Shown: positions 24,100 through 32,809, numbered from the stretch's first letter. The stretch is 64,000 bases of DNA from Catellatospora methionotrophica (GCF_011297335.1 NZ_JAAOTJ010000001.1:1-64000); one strand, 5' to 3'. Numbers and translations: made by a program. The notes: generated from the letters alone by a model not told the origin.

Positions 24100-24204
24100 T
24101 CAGCGGCGCCGGTCACCCGGATCGTCGGTGTCGTCCGTGGACCATGAACGGGTCACGGGACGCGGGGAGGCCGACCATCGCTGATCGCTGGTGTGCTGGC
24201 GCAT
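24100..24204 (-). CDS. Small ORF with strong ribosome-binding site
   Basis: A 34-residue peptide, MRQHTSDQRWSASPRP followed by VTRSWSTDDTDDPGDRRR. An AGGAGG lies six to seven bases before the ATG and a terminator hairpin follows the stop, so it looks like a complete small transcription unit. It is hydrophilic with two Trp, Ser/Asp-rich, with no signal peptide. No family is known. Confidence 0.5.
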   Translation of the reverse strand: MRQHTSDQRWSASPRPVTRSWSTDDTDDPGDRRR

Positions 24205-24278
24205 CGCCGTCCTCCTGTCCGGTCGGGGTGGTGTGCCTACCGTAGGCGGCGGGGCTCGGGCCGGGCAAAGGGTTTACG

Positions 24279-25064
24279 TCAGAGTTCGGTGACGATGACG
24301 TCGAGCTGCCAGGGTCGGCCGGGGCGGGCGGGTGGCTGCTGCTCGACGGTGTGTTTGAGGTCGCGCAGGGCGGTGGCGAGTTCGGCCGGGTCGCGCGGGT
24401 TGCCGCCGTCGGTGAGCAGGTCGCGTACGAGGCGGCCCTTGGTGGCTTTGTTGAAGTGGCTGACCACGGTCCGGGCGCCGTTGCGTTCGTGCAGGACCCG
24501 GACGGTGGCGGTGCGGGCGGCGACGTCGCCACGGGGCGTCCAGGCCGGGGTGTAGAGCGACGAGCGCAGGTCCAGGACGAGGCCGGTGCCGGCGGCTTCG
24601 GCCAGGGGCTGGGCCATGGTGTCACGCCACAGGGTGCTGAGCAGGCCGACGCCGGGTAGGCGTACGCCCATGGAGCAGCGGTAGGGCGGGACGCGGTCGT
24701 CGACGCGCAGCGCACCCCACAGGCCGGAGAAGATCAGCAGGGTCCGGCGGGCGCGGGTCTTCGCGGGGGCGGGCAGGTCGGCCAGGCCGAGGTTGTCGTA
24801 GAGCACGCCGGTGTAGAGGCTGCCCGCGGGCAGTGCCTTCGCGGTGCGCAGCAGGGTGTTGCGGGTGATCTCGCCGCGCAGGCCGGGGCTGAGGCCGAGG
24901 GTTTCGGCGGCGATGTCCTGATCGCCGCCGCACAGGGTGATCAGCGCGTCGAGGGCGCGTTCGCGGGCCGCGTGCAGGGCGGGCAGGGACAGCCGTGCCG
25001 GGTCGAGCGGTTTGCCGGAGCCGGTGTCGGCCTTGCCCTCCGAGGGCGGCAGCAGGATCAGCAC
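24279..25064 (-). CDS. yaaA: Peroxide stress protein YaaA
   Basis: A 261-residue member of the YaaA/UPF0246 (DUF328) family, which lowers oxidative DNA damage by limiting free iron in E. coli and binds DNA. Typical features are the start MLILLPPSEGKA, then LYTGVLYDNLG, the central IFSGLWGALR with YRCSMGVRLPG, and the C-terminal HFNKATKGRLVRDLL. Length matches the family. It begins 40 bp upstream of the end of the DUF1801 gene on the same strand, so the two may share a transcript. No regulator site was identified. Confidence 0.92.
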   Translation of the reverse strand: MLILLPPSEGKADTGSGKPLDPARLSLPALHAARERALDALITLCGGDQDIAAETLGLSPGLRGEITRNTLLRTAKALPAGSLYTGVLYDNLGLADLPAPAKTRARRTLLIFSGLWGALRVDDRVPPYRCSMGVRLPGVGLLSTLWRDTMAQPLAEAAGTGLVLDLRSSLYTPAWTPRGDVAARTATVRVLHERNGARTVVSHFNKATKGRLVRDLLTDGGNPRDPAELATALRDLKHTVEQQPPARPGRPWQLDVIVTEL

Positions 25065-25114
25065 CGGCTCACTCTAGGTGACCTGCCGGGTGGGGCGGGC
25101 GTCGGCACGGCTGG

Positions 25115-25537
25115 TCAGCTGGTGATCGTCTTGCCGTGGACCTGGGTGAAGGCGGTGGCGACGAGTTCGCGCAGGGCGGCGGTGTCGACGTCGGCGAGCT
25201 TCTTGACGTAGACGCAGGCCTTGCTGACGGTGACGGGGCCGATGCGGGCGAGCAGGTCGCCGTGCACGTCGAAGCCTTCGGCGACGTAGAGGACGAGGGC
25301 CTGCTTGCGCGGGGAGAAGCCGACGGCAGGCCAGTCGCCCTGCTTGCCGGAGGCGTAGACGTAGCGGTACTGCCCGAAGCCGACGATGGCGCTGCCCCAC
25401 ATGACCGGCGGCTGGCCGGTGACGTCCTCCATCAGCTCGCAGACGGCCTGGGCGTCGGTGCGGCGGCGGGCGTCGGCGACCCCGGCGAGGAACTCCTCGA
25501 CGCTGGCGGCGCTCCTGGTCGTCTTCGGTTCGGCCAT
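25115..25537 (-). CDS. DUF1801 domain protein
   Basis: A 140-residue YdhG-like protein. Family signs are the N-terminal VEEFLAGVADARRRTDA, the central PPVMWGSAIVGFGQYRYVY, GDWPAVGFSPRKQALVLYV and the C-terminal VSKACVYVKKLADVD. DUF1801 proteins resemble the frataxin-like Fra/YdhG fold and are thought to bind iron or other ligands, without proven activity here. Start ATG 25537 is set by the conserved beginning MAEPKTTRSAASVEEFL. It is divergent from the Nudix-like gene with about 80 bp between them. Confidence 0.85.
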   Translation of the reverse strand: MAEPKTTRSAASVEEFLAGVADARRRTDAQAVCELMEDVTGQPPVMWGSAIVGFGQYRYVYASGKQGDWPAVGFSPRKQALVLYVAEGFDVHGDLLARIGPVTVSKACVYVKKLADVDTAALRELVATAFTQVHGKTITS

Positions 25538-25616
25538 ACGGCCAGGGTATGCCCGGGGTCCGACAGCGGCCGCCACGGGACGGCACGGGGGTGTCCGCGC
25601 GCAGTAGGCTTCGCCC

Positions 25617-26060
25617 ATGACCACCCGTCTCGTGCTGACGGCCCTGGTGGGCCGGACCGGCGCTGTGCTGCTGCGGATGCGTGACGAGCAGTCGGCGGTG
25701 CGAGCCAACCGGTGGAGCCTGCCGGGTGGCCCGATCCGGGCCGGGGAGAGCCCGGTCGGTGCCGCCAAGCGGCATATCGCCGAGCAGGCGCGGCTGGCGG
25801 TCGACGGTGAGCCGGCGCTGTTCTGGCAGGGGTTCCTGCCGGGCACCCGGACCGACGTGTACTTCTTCGCCGTGGGCACCCCGGCGTGGAACCAGGACAT
25901 CGTGGCGGAGGCCGGGGTGGTCGCGGAGTTCGTGGCGGGCGAGGACGTGCTCAGCGGGCGGGCGTTCACGGCCGCGTCGGGGTTCGTGCTGGGCCGGTTC
26001 CTCGACTCCACCGAGTATCTGACGCTGGCGGGCCGGTTCTTTCCCGCCGATCCGGTCTGA
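25617..26060 (+). CDS. Nudix-like protein with degenerate Nudix box
   Basis: A 147-residue protein with a Nudix fold pattern: VLTALVGRTGAVLLRMRDE, then NRWSLPGGPIRAGES. The Nudix box reads GGPIRAGESPVGAAKRHIAE: the first E is present, but the catalytic REUXEE has become RHIAEQ, so two metal-binding glutamates are missing or shifted. It may therefore bind nucleotides without hydrolysing them. Its stop TGA shares one base with the ATG of the next gene (TGATG), so they form an operon. Confidence 0.75.
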   Translation: MTTRLVLTALVGRTGAVLLRMRDEQSAVRANRWSLPGGPIRAGESPVGAAKRHIAEQARLAVDGEPALFWQGFLPGTRTDVYFFAVGTPAWNQDIVAEAGVVAEFVAGEDVLSGRAFTAASGFVLGRFLDSTEYLTLAGRFFPADPV

Positions 26061-27016
26061 TGGCGTCGCTGCGCATGCCGGGGCTGTTCGATGCCCTGGC
26101 CGGGTGCGAGCGCGTGCTGATCGCCGGGGCCGGGGGCGGGTTCGACGTGTACGCGGGACTGCCGCTGGCCATGCAGCTGCACGCCGACGGGGTCCAGGTG
26201 CACCTGGCGAACCTGTCGTTCGCTGACCTGGCCGCGCTGGACACCGACGTGTGGCTGGAACCGGACGTCGCGGCGGTCGGCCCGTTGACCAAGGGCCTGG
26301 ACGGCTACTTCCCGGAACGGACCCTCGCGCTGTGGCTGGCGGCCAACGGCCTGCCGCCGACGGTGTACGCGTTCAGCCGGGTCGGGGTGCAGCCGCTGCG
26401 GGCGGCGTACCAGGCGCTCGTCGACCGGCTCAAGCCGGACGCGATCGTGCTGGTCGACGGCGGCACCGACATCCTGATGCGCGGCGACGAGGCAGGGCTG
26501 GGCACGCCCGAGGAGGACATGTCGAGCCTGGCGGCGGCCGCCGCGCTCGACGTCGCGGTCAAGCTCGTCGTCTGCCTCGGGTTCGGCATCGACGCCTACC
26601 ACGGCGTCAACCACGTGCAGGTGCTGGAGAACCTCGCCGAACTAGACCAGGCCGGGTCGTACCTGGGCGCGCTGTCGATCCCGGGGGACTCGCCGCAGGG
26701 CCTGGCGTACGTGAACGCGGTCGCGCACGCCCGCGCGCTGACGCCGGGCCGGCCGAGCATCGTCAACGGGCAGATCGCCGCAGCGCTGGAAGGCAGGCAC
26801 GGCAACGTGCAGTTCACCACCCGCACCGGTGACAGCCGCCTGTTCGTGAACCCGCTGATGGCGGTGTACTTCACCGTCGACCTGGCGGGGCTGGCCGCGC
26901 GCAACCTGCTGCTGGACCGGATCGAGCACACGGTTGTCATGTGGCAGGTCAGCGCCGCGATAGAGGAGTTCCGCAACGGGACCGACACCCGGATCCCGCA
27001 GGCGTTCCCACACTGA
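26060..27016 (+). CDS. DUF1152 domain protein
   Basis: A 318-residue protein matching the DUF1152 family: a glycine-rich nucleotide-binding-like start VLIAGAGGGFDVYAGLPL, then FADLAALD, the acidic VLVDGGTDILMRGDEAGLGT, and VCLGFGIDAYHGVNHVQVLE. The reaction is unknown; the two glycine/aspartate motifs suggest a nucleotide or sugar-phosphate ligand. The start ATG 26060 overlaps the upstream stop by one base. A longer in-frame extension inside the Nudix-like gene is shadow. Confidence 0.87.
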   Translation: MASLRMPGLFDALAGCERVLIAGAGGGFDVYAGLPLAMQLHADGVQVHLANLSFADLAALDTDVWLEPDVAAVGPLTKGLDGYFPERTLALWLAANGLPPTVYAFSRVGVQPLRAAYQALVDRLKPDAIVLVDGGTDILMRGDEAGLGTPEEDMSSLAAAAALDVAVKLVVCLGFGIDAYHGVNHVQVLENLAELDQAGSYLGALSIPGDSPQGLAYVNAVAHARALTPGRPSIVNGQIAAALEGRHGNVQFTTRTGDSRLFVNPLMAVYFTVDLAGLAARNLLLDRIEHTVVMWQVSAAIEEFRNGTDTRIPQAFPH

Positions 27017-27095
27017 CGCGGTCGTCCGTAACGGCGTGTGCGAAGTGGATGAATGAGGTATCGCCTGGAGTCGATCGGACGGTTAGGTTCTTTGC

Positions 27096-27350
27096 ATGTC
27101 CGGGGACGCGCTGATGATCGGCATTATCGGAGTGATGCTGGGGATCCTGGTCGGCCGCCGCTGGCTGAAGATGCAGCAGGCCAACTCCGGGTACAGGTCC
27201 GCGGTCGCGGGGGTGCCCAAGGCCAAGGCCGCGGTGAAGTCGGCCCGTACGGCGTGGATGCTCGCGATGCGTGGCACGCTGCTCGCCGCGGTGCTGCTGT
27301 TCGTTTACTTCCTGGCCACGACGACGGCGGTGTTCCAGTCCGCGAAGTGA
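27096..27350 (+). CDS. Small two-helix membrane protein
   Basis: An 84-residue protein with two hydrophobic helices (residues 5-20, LMIGIIGVMLGILVG, and 57-77, GTLLAAVLLFVYFLAT) joined by a basic loop (KAKAAVKSARTAW). By the positive-inside rule both ends lie outside and the loop in the cytosol. No family recognised. It is a single gene between the DUF1152 and hydrolase genes. Confidence 0.7.
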   Translation: MSGDALMIGIIGVMLGILVGRRWLKMQQANSGYRSAVAGVPKAKAAVKSARTAWMLAMRGTLLAAVLLFVYFLATTTAVFQSAK

Positions 27351-27414
27351 GCGGGCTCACCGGGGCGCGAAAATCGGCGGCGGCGTCCGGTCGTGATCAC
27401 TAGGGTGGCGCGCG

Positions 27415-28179
27415 ATGACACTCTCACATGACGTGGCCGGTGACGGCCCGACGCTCGTACTGCTGCATTCCACGGTCTGCGACCGGCGGATGTGGGACCC
27501 GCAGCTGCCCGCCCTGACCGCCGCCGGATACCGGGTGGTGCGCTGCGACCTGCGCGGCTTCGGTGACTCCCCCATGCCGGACCGGCCCTACAACAACGCC
27601 GACGACGTCGCCGAGCTGCTCGACGCGCTCGGCGTCGAGCGCGCGGCGCTGGTCGGGGCGTCCGGTGGCGGCCGGGTCGCGCTGGAGTTCGCGGCGCGGA
27701 TGCCGCAGCGGACCGCCGCGCTGGCGCTGCTGTGCACCGCCGTCGCCGACCATGAGCCCGGCGAGCAGCTGCGAGCGTTCGGCGACGAGGAGGACACGCT
27801 GCTGGAGGCGGGCGACGTGGCCGCGGCGACGGAGCTGAACGTGACGGCGTGGATCGGGCCGCAGGCCGACGACGCGACCCGCGAGCTGGTGCGCACCATG
27901 CAGCGCCACGCGTTCGAGGTGCAGCTCGCGCCCGGTGAGGAGCACGGGTCGGTCAAGCACCCGGTCGACCACACCGTGATCACCGCGCCGGCGCTGCTGG
28001 TGTCCGGCGAGCACGACTTCGCCGACTTCACCGACATCGCGGTGCGCCTGTCGAAGGAGATCGCCGGTTCGCGGCACGTACACCTGGACTGGGCGGGGCA
28101 TCTGCCGAGCATGGAACGGCCCGAGGACGTCAACGCGGTGCTGGTGGCGTTCCTGCGCGAGGCCTTCCCGGCCGTCTAG
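27415..28179 (+). CDS. Alpha/beta-fold hydrolase
   Basis: A 254-residue hydrolase. The oxyanion-hole loop LLHSTVCDRRMWD, CDLRGFGDSP, the nucleophile elbow GASGGG (Ser at the centre), the acid in LLVSGEHDFADF and the catalytic histidine in WAGHLPSMERP are all in place with normal spacing. It is close to 3-oxoadipate enol-lactonase and peroxidase-like groups, but substrate cannot be read. The gene lies alone and meets the HIT gene tail-to-tail over a hairpin. Confidence 0.9.
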   Translation: MTLSHDVAGDGPTLVLLHSTVCDRRMWDPQLPALTAAGYRVVRCDLRGFGDSPMPDRPYNNADDVAELLDALGVERAALVGASGGGRVALEFAARMPQRTAALALLCTAVADHEPGEQLRAFGDEEDTLLEAGDVAAATELNVTAWIGPQADDATRELVRTMQRHAFEVQLAPGEEHGSVKHPVDHTVITAPALLVSGEHDFADFTDIAVRLSKEIAGSRHVHLDWAGHLPSMERPEDVNAVLVAFLREAFPAV

Positions 28180-28184
28180 GCGGC

Positions 28185-28212
28185 TGAGCGGAGGGGGTAC
28201 GCCCCCTGCTCA
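28185..28212. terminator. Bidirectional terminator hairpin
   Basis: An imperfect hairpin (TGAGC then GGGGG arms, pairing with CCCCC and GCTCA; loop TACG) between the convergent hydrolase and HIT genes, overlapping the HIT stop codon. Confidence 0.6.
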
Positions 28213-28629
28213 GGTCTCGGCGAGGGCGGCGGTGATGGCGTCGGCGGTCGCCGAGGCCTGGGCGTCGTCGGCGTACTTGGTGCGGGGCCAGAAGAAGCCG
28301 CGCAGGCCGTCGCCCTTGCTGCGGGGCACGACGTGGGTGTGCAGGTGCGGCACACTCTGGCTGATCTTGTTGTTGATGGCGACGAAGGTGCCCTGGGCCG
28401 ACATCGCCGCCTCGACGGCCCCGGCCATGCGCTGGACGAGCTGGAAGTAGCCGCCCACGGCGTCGGCGGGCAGGTCGTGCAGGGTCGGTACGTGCGAGCG
28501 CGGCACGACGAGCACGTGGCCGGGGAACACCGGCCGGGTGTCCAGGAAAGCGACGGCGCGCTCGTCGGCGTACACCAGGAACGCCGGGCGCTCCCCGGCG
28601 GCGATCTCGCAGAACAGGCATCCCTCCAT
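28210..28629 (-). CDS. HIT family protein
   Basis: A 139-residue nucleotide hydrolase or transferase of the histidine triad family. It starts MEGCLFCEIAAGERPAFLVY with the CxFC-type zinc pair, continues FLDTRPVFPGHVLVVPRSH and has the active-site triad in SVPHLHTHVVPR. The end FFWPRTKYAD is typical of actinobacterial members. It probably hydrolyses AMP-lysine or dinucleoside polyphosphates. It is divergent from the deacylase-like gene with 42 bp between starts, so both promoters are compact. Confidence 0.92.
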   Translation of the reverse strand: MEGCLFCEIAAGERPAFLVYADERAVAFLDTRPVFPGHVLVVPRSHVPTLHDLPADAVGGYFQLVQRMAGAVEAAMSAQGTFVAINNKISQSVPHLHTHVVPRSKGDGLRGFFWPRTKYADDAQASATADAITAALAET

Positions 28630-28671
28630 GGCAACGCCGAGCCTAGCGCCTGGCTGGGTAGCATCGGTCCC

Positions 28672-29226
28672 ATGTCTGCTGCACCCATCGGGAACTTCGA
28701 GGCGGCCTGGCCCGCCGTGGACCGTGCCGATCTCGTCGCCGAGCCGGTGACCGAGGCCCTGGCCGGATGGGCCGGGGCGGAGCCGGTCACGTCGGTGCTG
28801 GTCGTCGACACCGATCCGGAGCTGGCCGACACCGGCAACTTCGGGCAGGCGTACGACGTCGCGCCGGAGCTGTCCGCCAACTGCGTCGTCGTGGCCGCCA
28901 AGCGCGGGCAGGACGTGACCTACGCGGCGTGCATGGTGCTGGCCAGCACCCGCGCCGACGTCAACGGGCTGGTCCGCAAGCACCTCGGGGCGCGCAAGGC
29001 GTCGTTCGCGCCGATGGACGAGGCCGTGTCGCTGACCGGCATGCAGTACGGCGGCATCACCCCGATCGGCCTGCCCGCGGACTGGCCGGTGCTGGTCGAC
29101 GCCGCCGTCGCCGACGCGGCGTACGTGGTCATCGGGTCCGGCAACCGGCGCGGGAAGATCATCGTGCCGGGCAAGGTGCTGGCGGACCTGCCGGGCGCGA
29201 CGGTGCTGGAGGGCCTGGGCCTGTAG
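28672..29226 (+). CDS. YbaK/aminoacyl-tRNA deacylase-like protein
   Basis: A 184-residue protein of the YbaK/ProX-type trans-editing fold. Family blocks include CVVVAAKRGQDVTYAACMVL, TRADVNGLVRKHLGARKASF, the GGITPIGLP loop and the C-terminal VIGSGNRRGKIIVPG. Such domains clear mischarged tRNAs by deacylation. The ATG at 28672 gives the usual length. The next gene is convergent and begins its coding end four bases after this stop. Confidence 0.87.
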   Translation: MSAAPIGNFEAAWPAVDRADLVAEPVTEALAGWAGAEPVTSVLVVDTDPELADTGNFGQAYDVAPELSANCVVVAAKRGQDVTYAACMVLASTRADVNGLVRKHLGARKASFAPMDEAVSLTGMQYGGITPIGLPADWPVLVDAAVADAAYVVIGSGNRRGKIIVPGKVLADLPGATVLEGLGL

Positions 29227-29230
29227 GCGG

Positions 29231-29947
29231 TCAGTTCGGCAGGGCGGCGAGCAGGCCGAGCAGCTCCCACCGCTCGGCCTCGCTGAGGACGGCGTAGACG
29301 GGCTCGTCGCGGCGGTTCGTGTCCTGCTCGATCGCGAGCCGTAGCGCATCGGCGGCCGACAGCGCGCGCAGCTGCTCCAGGGTCAGGCCCGCGGCCGCCC
29401 AGGCGGCCCGGTGCGCGTCGCCGCGGTGGTGGCGCAGCGCACCCATGCGGGTGCTGACCTGCAGCGCGTACGACGCGCCCGGCGGCTCGTACACCGGCGT
29501 CGCGGCCAGGAACGCCGGACCGCCCGTGGCCCGGCCCGCTTCGAGCAGGACGGCGAGCAGCTCGGCCAGCCGGGGCAGGACCGCGTCGCCGGGCAGCGCC
29601 CCGCGCAACGTCTGCGCCCAGAGCTGCTGGGCGGCGTCGGCGATCGTCTGCTGCAGGGCCAGGGTGTAGGTGCGTCCGGTATCGGTCAGCGACCACGTTC
29701 CCGTGCCGTCGACGGCCATGACGCCCTGCGCGAGTTCGTCGCTCATGTCGGCCGCACCGTAGGCGGTCACCGCCGCGAACGCGTCCGCGGGCATCGGCCG
29801 GGCGAGCAGGCCGAAGTAGAAACTGGAGTTCAGGCCCTGGCGGAGGCCGGTCTGCTCGGTCAGTTCGCGCAGCCGGTCCCGGGCCGCGGCACGCATTCCG
29901 ATGTAGACGCGGTCGAGCGCGGGCCGGACGAGCGCGGCATACGTCAT
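29231..29947 (-). CDS. SCO6745/SalK-like winged-helix family protein
   Basis: A 238-residue soluble protein of helical type. The N-terminus RPALDRVYIGMRAAARDRL and AAVTAYGAADMSDELAQGVM, then WSLTDTGRTYTLALQQ, resemble the SCO6745 group of actinobacterial winged-helix proteins related to SalK. Whether it is a regulator or an enzyme is not clear. The ATG at 29947 starts at the expected first helix. It is divergent from the DUF3307-like gene. Confidence 0.7.
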   Translation of the reverse strand: MTYAALVRPALDRVYIGMRAAARDRLRELTEQTGLRQGLNSSFYFGLLARPMPADAFAAVTAYGAADMSDELAQGVMAVDGTGTWSLTDTGRTYTLALQQTIADAAQQLWAQTLRGALPGDAVLPRLAELLAVLLEAGRATGGPAFLAATPVYEPPGASYALQVSTRMGALRHHRGDAHRAAWAAAGLTLEQLRALSAADALRLAIEQDTNRRDEPVYAVLSEAERWELLGLLAALPN

Positions 29948-30107
29948 GTGGACTCCCCGTGAGCCGAAGGTTCGCAAACCCGACACCCTACCGAGGGACC
30001 CGGTTGAGTTCCAGGCCACATTCCACGCACGGCGCGTAGTGCAGCACACATCGAAAGTGTCGGCTGGATCGCAGCACCGCGCGCCGTCGCGCGCCACCAT
30101 GGAACCC

Positions 30108-30557
30108 ATGTCCTCCGTACCCGATCCGATGGTCGTGGCCCGCGCGGCCACCTTCGCCGTCGTGCTGCTCGTGCTGTACGTCGGGCACCAGCTCGGCGAC
30201 CACGTCGCGCAGACCGACCGGCAGGCGGAGGGCAAGGCCGCGCCCGGCCGCAGCGGCTGGACCGCGATGGCGGGCCACCTCGCCGGATACCACGTGACCA
30301 TGTTCGTGCTGCTGATCGGCACGACGGCGGTGCTGCGGCTGCCGCTGTCGGGCTGGGGCATCGCGGCCGGGCTGGCGTTCTCCGTGGCCACCCACGCGCT
30401 GCTGGACCGGCGCTGGCCGGTGCGGGCGCTGCTGCGGGCCACCGGCTCGCCCCGGTTCGCCGAGCTGACCACCCCGGTGTGCGGCATGTACGCCGCCGAC
30501 CAGGCCCTGCATCTGCTGTTCCTGCTGGTGTCTGCGCTGCTCATCGTCGGGATCTGA
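30108..30557 (+). CDS. DUF3307-like integral membrane protein
   Basis: A 149-residue protein with four hydrophobic stretches (residues 10-25, 55-75, 80-97, 130-148). HQLGDHVAQTD in the first helix and THALLDRRW near the third match the DUF3307-type pattern with conserved His/Asp in the membrane. Function is unknown. ATG 30108 has a weak GGA six bases upstream; ATG 30099 is equally possible. Confidence 0.7.
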   Translation: MSSVPDPMVVARAATFAVVLLVLYVGHQLGDHVAQTDRQAEGKAAPGRSGWTAMAGHLAGYHVTMFVLLIGTTAVLRLPLSGWGIAAGLAFSVATHALLDRRWPVRALLRATGSPRFAELTTPVCGMYAADQALHLLFLLVSALLIVGI

Positions 30558-30608
30558 CGGGCGGATATCGCGGGCGGCGAGGGCGGGTGCGCCGGTAGCC
30601 TGCCGGGC

Positions 30609-31568
30609 ATGGACAACACCGTGACGCCGGACTGGGACGAGGTCCTCGCGTGGATCGGCGACGCGCTCGCCGGGGCCGGGCAGCGGGCCACCGGGCCGGT
30701 CGAGCAGACGCGGGTGCGGCCGTGGTCGGTGCTGGCCAAGGTGCCCGTCGGCGGGGGCAGCACGGTGTGGTTCAAGGCCAACGGCCACTGCTCGACGTAC
30801 GAGGCGCGCCTGCTCGACGTGCTCGGCCGCTGGGCCCCGGGGCGGGTCCTGGAGCCCCTCGCCGTCGACGGCGAGCGCGGCTGGTCGCTGCTGCCGGACG
30901 GCGGCAAGACGCTGCGCGAGGTCGCCACGGACGACCCGGCGCACTGGGAGGACCTGCTGGCCCGGCACGCCGAGCTGCAGCGCGACCTGGCCGGCCACGT
31001 GCCGGAGATGATCGCCCTCGGGGTGCCGGACATGACCGCGGCGCGGCTGCCCGGCCACTTCGCCGCGTTGCTGGGCGATCCGGCCGTGGGCGGGGTGCTG
31101 GCGGCCGAGCGGGTCGCGCAGCTGCGGGCGTACGAGCCGGAGTACCGGGTGCTGTGCGAGCGGGTCGCCGCGAGCGTGGTGCCGGTGTCGGTGCAGCATG
31201 ACGACCTGCATGACGCGAACGTTCTGGTCGGGGACGGGTACCGGTTCTTCGACTGGGGTGACGCGTCGGTGGCGCACCCGTTCGCGGTGCTGCTGGTCGC
31301 GATGCGGATCGCCGCTGACCGCTACGACCTCAAGCCCGGCGATCCGCTGCTGGCGCGGCTGCGGGACGCGTACCTGGAGCCGTGGACCGGCTACGGGACG
31401 CGTGCCGAGCTGGCCGCCGAGGTCGAGCCCTCGGTGCAGGTGGCGAAGGTGAGCCGGTCGCTGTCGTGGCAGCGGTCGCTGGAGGACGCCGACGCCGCGG
31501 CGCTGGCGGAGTACGGGCCCGCCGTGCCGGGCTGGCTGGAGGAGCTGCTGGTCCCGAACGTGCTGTGA
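30609..31568 (+). CDS. Aminoglycoside phosphotransferase (APH) fold protein
   Basis: A 319-residue kinase-like protein. It shows a catalytic loop VQHDDLHDANVLV with the Brenner-motif aspartate and asparagine, followed by FFDWGDASVAHP, the DFG-equivalent metal site. The N-lobe TVWFKANGHCSTYEARLLD carries the ATP lysine. These mark an APH/ChoK superfamily phosphotransferase. The true substrate (antibiotic, sugar or choline-like) is open. It is in the same orientation as the UbiA gene 88 bp downstream. Confidence 0.88.
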   Translation: MDNTVTPDWDEVLAWIGDALAGAGQRATGPVEQTRVRPWSVLAKVPVGGGSTVWFKANGHCSTYEARLLDVLGRWAPGRVLEPLAVDGERGWSLLPDGGKTLREVATDDPAHWEDLLARHAELQRDLAGHVPEMIALGVPDMTAARLPGHFAALLGDPAVGGVLAAERVAQLRAYEPEYRVLCERVAASVVPVSVQHDDLHDANVLVGDGYRFFDWGDASVAHPFAVLLVAMRIAADRYDLKPGDPLLARLRDAYLEPWTGYGTRAELAAEVEPSVQVAKVSRSLSWQRSLEDADAAALAEYGPAVPGWLEELLVPNVL

Positions 31569-31656
31569 GCCGGTTCGAACGCCCGGTGCTGCCTGTTTCG
31601 ACGCAGGGCGGGGCGGATCGTGTACCGGCCGGCGCCTGCGGCGGTACAGTCCGGCC

Positions 31657-32685
31657 GTGACAGCTGAGACTTCTCCGCTCCCGCTGCGGGCGCGGCTGGC
31701 GGCGTGGCGGTACGCGTTCCTCACCACGAACCCACCCGAGCAGGGCGTCGTCGACGGGGTCACCCGGTGGCTGGTGGTCACCCGGGCCGGGGTGCTGCCG
31801 ATGACGCTGACCTCGGGCCTGCTGGCGGCGCTGCTGGCCGCCGGGTCCGACGCCGCCGTCGACTGGCTGAACGTGACCCTCGCCGTGATCGGCATCGTGG
31901 TCGCACACCTGGCGAACAACCTGATGAACGACCTGGCCGACACGGAGGTCGGCAACGACACCGCCGACTACCCGCGGGCGCTGTACGCCCCGCATCCGAT
32001 CCTGGCCGGGCTGGTCACCAAGAAGCAGCTGGTCGGGGGCATCCTGCTGTGCCAGGTGGTCGATCTGGCGATCATGGCTGTGCTGGTCGTGCGGCAGGAT
32101 TGGTGGATCGTGGCGTTCGCGGTCGGCGGGCTGTTCCTGTCGTACGCGTACACCGCACCGCCGCTGCGCCTGAAGAAGATCGGCCTGGGCGAGCTGGACG
32201 TGCTGATCACGTGGGGTCCGCTGATGGTCGGCGGGGTGTACTACGCGGGTACCGGAACGCTGCCGTGGCAGGTCGCCGCCGCCGCGACGGTGTACGCGCT
32301 GCTGCCCACGACGGTGCTGATGGCGAAACACATCGACAAGCTGCCCTACGACGGCCCGGCGGGCACGAGGACGTTCCCGGTGCTGATCGGCGAGCGGGCC
32401 GCCAAGCGCCTGACGCAGGCGATGATGATCGCGTTCTACGTCGGTGTGGCCGTGCTGGTGGCGGTCGGGGCGCTGCCGTGGCCCGCGTTGCTGGTGGTGC
32501 TCGCGGTGCCGATGCTGGTGAAAGTGGTGCGGGTGTTCAACGAGCCGGTTCCCGCCGAGCCTCCGGCGGAGAACCCGGTGTGGCCGCTGTGGTGGGCGCC
32601 TATCGCGTTCCTGCACACCCGCCGGGCCGGTGGGCTGCTGCTGCTCGGGTTGTTCGGCTGGGCGGTCTGGCTGGCGGTGCGGTGA
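31657..32685 (+). CDS. UbiA-type prenyltransferase (MenA-like)
   Basis: A 342-residue integral membrane protein with about nine helices. The first prenyl-diphosphate/Mg site is NNLMNDLADTEVGND, with asparagines and three Asp; the second is KHIDKLPYDGPAGTRTFPV, ending with GERAAKR. The second pattern is typical of 1,4-dihydroxy-2-naphthoate polyprenyltransferases (menaquinone synthesis), but the family is broad and a second menA may exist, so no symbol is given. It starts with GTG 31657. Confidence 0.85.
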   Translation: MTAETSPLPLRARLAAWRYAFLTTNPPEQGVVDGVTRWLVVTRAGVLPMTLTSGLLAALLAAGSDAAVDWLNVTLAVIGIVVAHLANNLMNDLADTEVGNDTADYPRALYAPHPILAGLVTKKQLVGGILLCQVVDLAIMAVLVVRQDWWIVAFAVGGLFLSYAYTAPPLRLKKIGLGELDVLITWGPLMVGGVYYAGTGTLPWQVAAAATVYALLPTTVLMAKHIDKLPYDGPAGTRTFPVLIGERAAKRLTQAMMIAFYVGVAVLVAVGALPWPALLVVLAVPMLVKVVRVFNEPVPAEPPAENPVWPLWWAPIAFLHTRRAGGLLLLGLFGWAVWLAVR

Positions 32686-32779
32686 TCTGCTCGGCCTGCG
32701 GGTCGCTGTCGCGACGCCGACGACCGCGAGTGCGGGGCGCTCCGGTGGGCATCGCGGTTTTGCGCGACATCACTTTCGA

Positions 32780-32809
32780 TGTGGTCACACCATTTTTGAT
32801 GTGACCACA
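32780..32809. terminator. Palindrome pair between convergent genes
   Basis: TGTGGTCACA (32780-32789) and TGTGACCACA (32800-32809) are reverse complements separated by ten bases that include TTTTT. Each copy is itself nearly palindromic. It is placed 95 bp after the UbiA gene and 30 bp past the convergent gene, as a terminator would be, though it also looks like a double operator. Confidence 0.6.

Noticed and set aside
30609-31568. Aminoglycoside kinase as resistance gene
   Set aside because: APH fold is shared by many small-molecule kinases; nothing here shows antibiotic specificity.
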